Of a DNA stretch of 64,000 nucleotides, positions 58,025 to 64,000 are shown in pieces. The DNA comes from Symbiodinium natans (Eukaryota > Sar > Dinophyceae > Suessiales > Symbiodiniaceae). Where the stretch lies: positions 274,400 through 338,399 of the forward strand of contig CAJNDS010002502.1 in NCBI GenBank assembly GCA_905221605.1, given 5' to 3'. The notes below the pieces were generated by a model. That model was not told where the DNA came from. It was given only the letters and a program-made list of their open reading frames with translations, and searched no databases. Position 1 is the first letter of the stretch; the number at the start of each line of letters is the position of its first letter. The position numbers were made by a program, and so were the translations under genes.

Positions 58025-58131
58025 GTGGTTGAGGGTTTTGGACACATCCCCACTGGAAGGATCGAAGTGGCGCCACCTCCGAAGTATCGAGCTGTCAGGA
58101 AGAGGAAAAGGCACAGGGTCAAGGTTTAGGG
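58025..58131 (+). CDS. Candidate exon, basic tail
   Basis: Plus-strand open frame reading GHIPTGRIEVAPPPKYRAVR and then a KRKRHR cluster, bounded by CCCTAAA and TTTAGGG arrays of opposite orientation. The basic cluster could be a nuclear localisation signal. Family unknown. Confidence 0.4.
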
Positions 58132-58424
58132 TTTAGCGTTTAGGGTTCAGGGTTTAGGGTTTAGGGTTGGGGGTGTTTAGGATATAGGTTGGGGGCGGCG
58201 GGGGACGTGCAGGCACTGAGAGTATTTTCTGGCAGGTGAACTGCATGAGAATGTTTCATACAACATGCCCCCAACCCTCCTCCAATAAAGAATCCGAGAG
58301 CGGACTTTGTGAGTTCAGTTTAGCTCTCACTGCACCTATAGGGTCTGGAAGACAAGAGACCCTCAACCCTAAGTACTCAGAGCCCTAACCCCGCACCAGG
58401 ATTTTGTTTCAACCGTGACGTCTA

Positions 58425-58531
58425 AGCCCTAAACCCTAAACCCTAAACCCTAAACCCTAAACCCTAAACCCTAAACCCTAAACCCTAAACCCTAAACCCT
58501 AAACCCTTAACCCTAAACCCTAAACCCTAAA
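58425..58531 (-). repeat. CCCTAAA array
   Basis: About 15 units, nearly perfect. Confidence 0.95.
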
Positions 58532-58962
58532 CCTGGCGGCATGCAGACTAGGTGATCAGGGCGGCCTGGCTGCACGTCATGCTTTGACACTTGCAAAGCC
58601 TTGCCCCTAAACGCTTGCCAGGAAGCTAGGGTTCTTGGCCCAAAGGCGTACAACGAGCTTTGCAGGCCTTTAGACTTCTTTGGGGGTTCGGATTTTTCGC
58701 TTTCGAGTTTGGGGGGCTTCTGAGCAGAGTTTCGGGCGTTCTGAGGTTTCTTCTGAGATCTCAATCTACGGCCATGTAGCTTGGGGCAGCTCAGGGGTTG
58801 GGTTGAGGCTTTATTTTCCTCACGTGATTGTGCGTCCTCGGCCCCAAAAGGCACACATGGAGTGGTAGTATTGTTGTCAAAACGCTTGCGCGCCGCGCCG
58901 CCTCGGCCAGCCGCGCCCGCGCAAGCCACGGGACGCGCATGTCGACGGTCCAAGCGGTGCAC
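58513..58962 (-). CDS. Open frame, function unknown
   Basis: Minus-strand frame of 149 codons through unique DNA, including FDNNTTTPCVPFGAEDAQSR and a Lys/Pro-rich middle (PPKLESEKSEPPKKSKG). Its 3' end runs into the CCCTAAA array. No family recognised. A plus-strand frame of 75 codons overlaps. Confidence 0.25.
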   Translation of the reverse strand: MHRLDRRHARPVACAGAAGRGGAARKRFDNNTTTPCVPFGAEDAQSREENKASTQPLSCPKLHGRRLRSQKKPQNARNSAQKPPKLESEKSEPPKKSKGLQSSLYAFGPRTLASWQAFRGKALQVSKHDVQPGRPDHLVCMPPGLGFRV

Positions 58963-59517
58963 TTGGGCGTTTCCAGTTCACCCCCAAACCCTAAACCCGA
59001 AACCCTAAACCCTAAACCCTAAACCCTAAACCCTAAACCCAAAGCCCTGAACCGGGTTGCGGATATGGATGCGACCCCGCGAGTCGAGGGGAAAAAGAAA
59101 AGATGCCGGAGGGCAGCCGGCCCGTAAACCCGAAGCTTCGCAGTTTAGGCTTAAGGGTTTGGTTTGTTTAGGGTGTAGGAGTCCAAATCGGAAGTCGCAG
59201 GGTGTCCCATACAGTCCCTAAACCCTAAACACTAAACCTTAAACCCTAAACCCCCAACCCTTACACTATAAAGGAGGACCCCAAGAAGGTGCAGGATTCC
59301 CAGGCGCAAAAGCGACCTGAAGGGTCCCAAGGGGCGCGCGGGGTTCAGGGGTTCCAGAATGTCCGGGATGCATCGGTTCTGAACGAAGGGTTTAGGGAAG
59401 TTCCAGACGCTTTCTCGCCTGGAATTGTCGCAGGGGAACGTGGGCCTGCAACAAACGGAGAATCTCGTGCTTTGCAGCTTTAGTGGCTCGACTGCGTTTG
59501 GACGTTCGCGTTGCGCC

Positions 59518-61403
59518 ATGCTTCTTGCGTCGCACAGGCCGCTGTGTCGGCAGCACGAAAGGCACACCCAGCGGCGGATATCACAAGGTTCTGCTGTCTT
59601 GCTGGTGCTCCTCACGCTGCCATGCTCGCTGCTGTGGCAGAGGGCGAACCTGTTTTGTGCCAGTTCTGCTGTTGTAAGACAGCCCCGAGTTGGGTCCAGG
59701 AGCCAAGGGCCTGCTGTGTCCAGTCGAGAGCCTGGGGTAGCCCCTGACTTGTTGGACAACGTCGGCCTGGAGTTTGGGTCCTCCCCAATGGGAATGCTCC
59801 GACGCAGGTTCCTCGCAGACAGTGGCTTACCGATCCTGCCCGAGCCAGGACGTCCGGCACCCTGGGTGCACAACGATTCCGTCTATGAGATTGTGCCACA
59901 CCAGGTGGAGCGCGACGTCCAGCAGCTTGAGTACCTTGTGTCAAAAAATGTGCTCAGGCAGGAGCTTCAGCAGTATGTCACGGACCTTGTGCTTCCTGAA
60001 TACCGCAGGATGTTGGCCATCGCCCAGACGGTGTCTGAAGGTCGTAGCGATATGTTCTTCATGACACATCCCCAGCAGGACTTGGCGGTGTTTTTCAGCT
60101 TGCAAAAGCGGGCCTTGCACTTGCACCCGGGTGACTCGGTCAGAGGTGATGCAATTAGCCCGCAACTAGATCTGGATGCGATCCAGGAGGACTACTTGCA
60201 GAAGGAACACCATGTGGCTGTTATCGACAACTTCTTCACTCAGGAGGCCTTACACCTGTTGCGCGACTTCCTCTTGGAGTCCACGATCTGGACGGAAGCT
60301 AAGTTTGGCCACGTCGGCGCTTACCTGGAAGCTGGTTTCGCTTGCCCGCTGGTGGCGCAAATCGACAGGGAGCTACGCTCGAAGTTCTCGAAGGCTCATG
60401 GGTTCAGTGACTTACAATTAGGCTTCAATATCCCCAAACAGCCTCAAATTATGGGGGGGAACCTAGTAGGGGGGTTAGTCTCCCCAAATAGCCTCGATTA
60501 TCGGGGGGAGCCTTGGGGGGGTAGTCGGGCAGTATAGAGGGGGGGTAGTAGGGGAACCCCTGAAAGGTGCTGGACGGCTTGGACCTTGAGTTTGCTTGGG
60601 CCTACATGTACGATGGCTCTCTGGGTGGCATCGGCACGCATGCGGACGACTCGCAGGCACCCAAAGAACCGCGTTTGGGGTTTAGGGTTTAGGGTTTAGG
60701 GTTTAGGCACGCTGTTAGCGCTTGTTTTGGAACGGGGTTTAGGGTTTAGGCACGGTGTTGGCGCTTGTTTTGTAATGTTTTTTTCTCCTCACAGATGTTG
60801 CGATGAAGCACCCTAAAGGACACATGGAGCCAACAATTGGACAAAAAAAGAAAACAAAACAGCGCCATTAAAGCATCTAGGTCCTTTCCTTGCGCGCAGG
60901 TGCAGATCAACTTCTTTATCACGCCCACGGAGGCGAACCTGGGCGCAAACGATACTGCCCATCCGGGTGGTGGGCTCATTCTCTACGGCATTGGCCCGCC
61001 ACCGGAGTGGGGCCTGGATAAGTACAACAGCATCTTCGTCACCAAAGAGATTGAGGAGGTCTTATCTTCTGTTGATCATTGGAATGTGACGGTGCCCTAT
61101 GTGCAGAATCGCGCGATTCTCTTCGACTCGACCTACTTCCACCGGACTGATTCCATGAACTTCAAGAAGGGCTACAAGAACCGGCGCATCAACGTGACCT
61201 TTCTGTACGGTAAACGGGCGAACTTGAACCCTTCTGCAAGTGTGGCGCCAAGCACGAAGTCCACGCTCTCTGATGCTCGTGACTCCGTCGAAGAATCGCA
61301 AGACATCGTCGAGAACCGGGAGCGCTTCTACGAGTTATTCAAGACGGGAGACAACTGGCTCAATGAGGAAAGTTGGGAGATGCTCAGAGAAATGGGGCTT
61401 TGA
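59518..61403 (+). CDS. 2-oxoglutarate/Fe(II) dioxygenase, membrane-anchored
   Basis: Three exons, 59,518-60,393, 60,567-60,656 and 60,900-61,403, predict 489 aa. The start is the first ATG; the frame extends upstream only to TTG. Residues about 22-40 (GSAVLLVLLTLPCSLLW) after a basic stretch form a signal peptide or type II anchor. The C-terminal half is the double-stranded beta-helix. VAVIDNFFTQEAL opens it. The metal ligands are H317-A-D319 (GIGTHADDSQVQINFFITP) and H403 (STYFHRTD), and R417/R418 in YKNRRINVT is positioned to bind 2-oxoglutarate. The sequence GTHAD...INFFITPTEAN...GGLILY...NRAILFDS...FHRTD closely follows a family seen in bacterial TPR-containing 2OG oxygenases. The HxD motif is in the 30-codon middle exon. 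Substrate unknown; a protein hydroxylase of the secretory pathway is possible. Confidence 0.85.
60394..60566 (+). other. Intron 1 of the dioxygenase gene, GC-AG
   Basis: 173 bp from AAG|GCTCAT to AAAG|GTGCTG, flanked by AAGG. It contains a diverged tandem pair of about 55 bp (CCCCAAACAGCCTCAAATTAT against CCCCAAATAGCCTCGATTAT) and G-runs, but no telomere array. Confidence 0.7.
60657..60899 (+). other. Intron 2 of the dioxygenase gene, GC-AG, with TTTAGGG arrays
   Basis: 243 bp from CGCAG|GCACCC to CGCAG|GTGCAG. CGCAGG is repeated at both ends. Two short TTTAGGG arrays (60,677-60,706 and 60,735-60,750) are each followed by GCACG(C/G)TGTTNGCGCTTGTTTTG, so array plus flank is itself duplicated. 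Confidence 0.75.
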
Positions 61404-61930
61404 CTTCCCATACCCGAAGCCCTGAACATCCTTAGGAATTATTTTGAGATTATATTTCTATATAGAACGTTTCAACAAGGCACTAAACACATTTTGCTAT
61501 TAAGGTTCTAAGGGGAGTATAGCCCAAAACGCAGGGTGTCTTTGGCCGTTTGTTGCTTGTTTTGCGCGTGCGCTGCCAGCACTCAGTAGCTCCTTGGTCA
61601 GCGGGTGGCAAAAGCGGCAGAGAGCAGGGCTTAGGGCTTTTAGGGCTTAGACCTAAGCGTTTAGGGTTTAAGGTTTAGGGTTCAGGGTTCAGGGTTTAGT
61701 GCTTAGGGTTTAGGGTTTAGGCTTTGTTCAGGGGGTAAAGCTGTTCTCGAAGAGGGTTCACAGGGTTGGTAGATTCTTCCTTCGAGTGCAGGAGGATGGA
61801 ACTGGCTCAGCATAAGAAAAGTTGACTACCCTGCAATGTCCTCATCCAGGTATTTTTCAGCCTTAGCCTCTGCGGCCCCAATAGATTCAATAGACTTGCT
61901 TCCTCAAGGGCCCCAAGCCCTGAACGCAGT
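61404..61930. other. Gene-free interval after the dioxygenase gene
   Basis: Probable 3' untranslated DNA, then a short degenerate TTTAGGG-type array at 61,625-61,730 and about 190 bp of unique DNA. No polyadenylation motif of the AATAAA kind is seen near the stop. Confidence 0.4.
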
Positions 61931-62121
61931 GTGAACTGGCTTTACAACTGTACAAAGCCTACTCGGACAACGACAGTCACATTGTTTGGTGCTGTCGTGG
62001 CTCAAGCTCGTTATACCTCGACTGTGCCCAAGAGCGGCAATTTGAACGATGGGGATGCTTGGCTTGATCAGAGCGTCATGCGTCTACCGGATTTCCACCG
62101 TGCAAGCGCATTTCCATCTCA

Positions 62122-62123
<2 letters not shown>

Positions 62124-62206
<83 letters not shown>

Positions 62207-62246
62207 GAGAGAAAGAGAGAGAGAGAGAGAGAGACAGAAAGAGAGA
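62124..62246 (+). repeat. GA microsatellite
   Basis: About 120 bp of GAGAGA with GAAAGA interruptions. Confidence 0.98.
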
Positions 62247-62269
62247 GGAAGAGTGCACGCGCACCACGA

Positions 62270-62397
62270 GGCAAGCCAACCACGTGTTCCGCAACAAAAT
62301 GGACTTTGCCAAGAGCGTGCTCGCGGACGAGCGTGGCTGTTGGTCAGCGTTCATGCTTCCCCGCAAGGCTCCGGAGTGGCGGCTTGTCGTAGTTTAG
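62270..62397 (+). CDS. Candidate exon, function unknown
   Basis: Plus-strand open frame of about 42 codons after the GA tract, beginning at a possible ACGAG|GC acceptor and reading NHVFRNKMDFAKSVLADERG, then CWSAFMLPRKAPEWRLVV. It closes at a TAG inside the first TTTAGGG unit. Composition is clearly protein-like. Family not recognised. Confidence 0.45.
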
Positions 62398-62599
62398 GGT
62401 GCAGGTTTATGGGTTTAGGGTTTGGGGTTTAGGGTGGTTGAGGCTTTAGGCTTTAGGGTTTAGGGTTTAGGGGTTCCAGGATGAGTTGCTGCAAGTTCGT
62501 ACAGGCCGTGCAATGATGTTTGCAAAATTCTGACTCAGCACACGTGTCTCAAAAAAGTTCTTTGGCGTCACGCTTCACAAGCTACATGTTGCTGTGTTG

Positions 62600-62712
62600 T
62601 ATTCCGGTACCCGAAACCCTAACCCTAAACCCTAAACCCTAAACCCTAAACCCTAAACCCTAAATAAACCCTAAACCCTAAACCCTCAACCCTAAACCCT
62701 AAACCCTCAATC
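62600..62712 (-). repeat. CCCTAAA array
   Basis: About 15 units with variants (CCCTAAATAAA, CCCTCAA). Confidence 0.9.
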
Positions 62713-62731
62713 CCGAAACCCCCAACCCCAG

Positions 62732-62797
62732 GTATCGCCGACTGGTCGCTGGTCACAACGATCAGGATCCGCAATGAGGGCATGTCATCCCAAGGGT
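62732..62797 (+). CDS. Candidate exon, function unknown
   Basis: After an acceptor-like CCCCAG|G the plus strand reads IADWSLVTTIRIRNEGMSSQ before a TTTAGGG array. It may continue the 62.3 kb exon. Short. Confidence 0.35.
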
Positions 62798-63407
62798 TTA
62801 GGGCTTAGGGTTTAGGGTTTAGGGTTTAGGGTTTAGGGTTTGGGTATTTTGCGGAAGGTTCTTCTTAAGGAGCTTAAGTTACATCACCATGGAAGGTGCA
62901 CCATCCGCTTTGCGATGTACCGTTATTGTGGCAAGTTCTTGTATAGGGTTTTTAAGGGTGTAGGGTTTGTGAGGGGTTGATAGGGCTTAGGGGCTTGGGG
63001 TTTAGGGCTTCGGGTTTGTGGGGTTTATGTGGTTTATAGGGTTTGTAAGGGGTTTTTAGGGTTGAATAGGGTTTATAGGTTTTTAAGGGGTTACGGGGGT
63101 TTGTTGGATGTATAGGGTTTACAGGGTTCATCGGGTTTGTAGGGCTAAAGGGTTTGTAGGGTTTATACGGCTGAGGGCATATGAAGCAAGGTTTATTATT
63201 GTTATTGATGGTCAGTGTATATAAAGTTGTGTTTAAATTTGGTGAGTGTATTTGTTGGGTGTCGTTTCGGGGATACAAGGAATATACACCCTACTTCAAC
63301 TTCATATTCCTGAACCCTAAACCCCTATAACCCTAAACCCCTACAACCCTTAACCGCTATATCCCTAAACCCCTATATCCCTAAACCCTAAACCCTAAAC
63401 CCTATAT

Positions 63408-63513
63408 ATGGTCTAGGGAGCTGGGCAACGGCCGCCAGGACGTCCACCAGCAGCCAGCACCCGCGGGCAGTTTCTTCCTCCTTGGCCACTTGCTTCCACC
63501 CAGCATCCTTTGG
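63408..63513 (-). CDS. Candidate exon, function unknown
   Basis: Minus-strand open frame of about 35 codons reading AGWKQVAKEEETARGCWLLV and then DVLAAVAQLPRP, bounded by CCCTAAA and TTTAGGG arrays. Protein-like helix. A plus frame is also open. Confidence 0.35.
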
Positions 63514-63859
63514 TTTAGGGTTTCGGGTTTAGGGTTTAGGGTCTCGGGTTAAACACGGGGTCGATTCCCGGTAGAAGGCCCTAAGCCCTCAACCCGCAAG
63601 CCTAAACCCTGAACATTCAATCTTAAACCCTCAACCCTCAAGCCTGAACCCTCGACTCTAAACCCGAACCCTAGACCCTGAACCCTCAACCCTAAACCCT
63701 CAACCCTAACCCCTAAACCCTACAACCCTGATCAATCCCTTCAGGGGCGCCTTCTCTGGTTTTGTCCAGGGTGCGTACGGGATAGACTTTTTTGTTGCCA
63801 CGTATGAATTTGTCAATTAGGGTTTGGGGCTTGGGGTTTAGGATTTCGGTGTGGGGTTG

Positions 63860-64000
63860 TTAGATTTTAAACTCAACTCTTCTCCTCGCCCGGAACTCTT
63901 CTCCTCGCCCCCAACTCTTCTCCTCGTCCGGTCTACTCCTAGAGACTCCCTGGAGTGCCCAACTCCAGAGACTCCCTGGAGTGCCCAACCCCAGAGACTT
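63860..64000 (+). repeat. Short tandem repeats at the window edge
   Basis: AACTCTTCTCCTCGCCCNG is repeated three times (63,870-63,930), followed by CCAGAGACTCCCTGGAGTGC-type units (about 26 bp) running off the end. The second unit contains the palindrome CTCCAGAGACTCCCTGGAG. Confidence 0.8.

Noticed and set aside
59232-59873. 213-codon minus-strand frame
   Set aside because: It overlaps the first exon of the dioxygenase gene in antisense and has no recognisable motif.

Overview
The window reads as nuclear DNA of a core dinoflagellate. Three things point there. Both convincing multi-exon genes are spliced at AG|G boundaries with GC or GA donors and none with GT, a dinoflagellate hallmark. The plant-type telomere heptamer TTTAGGG/CCCTAAA, reported for dinoflagellates, is scattered everywhere. 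Coding exons are GC-rich, short and lie in very long repeat-rich non-coding DNA. The species cannot be named from the sequence, and no intact trans-spliced leader was seen.

Layout. Bases 1-37,500 are dominated by more than a hundred short interstitial telomere-like arrays in both orientations, alternating with 60-300 bp of unique DNA. Many unique pieces hold an open, protein-like stretch of 20-45 codons (for example ankyrin-like pieces on the minus strand near 4.3, 7.4 and 13.4 kb). They look like single exons of large genes whose introns are filled with telomere-like arrays, microsatellites and small inverted-repeat elements. From 37.5 to 54.4 kb telomere-like arrays are absent. This island instead holds foldback AACCCAGGTT repeats, a truncated Pif1/Helitron-type helicase fragment, several degenerate long-period tandem arrays, two nearly identical 1.45 kb elements with terminal inverted repeats, and a frame-broken Crinkler/RHS-type NTPase with a nuclease-like C-terminus. 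From 54.4 kb to the end the telomere-like arrays return, mostly inside introns.

The best genes are on the plus strand. At 52,511-57,209 an eight-exon gene (predicted 829 aa) fuses a complete Rieske non-heme iron oxygenase to a complete NAD(P)-dependent extended SDR of the dihydroflavonol/cinnamoyl-CoA reductase type. At 59,518-61,403 a three-exon gene (predicted 489 aa) encodes a membrane-anchored 2-oxoglutarate/Fe(II) dioxygenase of the type found in bacterial TPR proteins. Both are oxidative enzymes, but dinoflagellate genes are transcribed singly or in unidirectional blocks and resolved by trans-splicing, so their adjacency does not prove a shared pathway.

The most unusual signal is in the introns. 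Most are flanked by direct repeats of 4-16 bp that include the splice site, and several consist largely of telomere-like repeats. One 79 bp intron is essentially a CCCTAAA array between two perfect 16 bp copies of exon sequence. This looks like telomere-repeat DNA inserted into exons with target duplication and then spliced out. Two introns of the same gene also carry copies of one inverted-repeat element.
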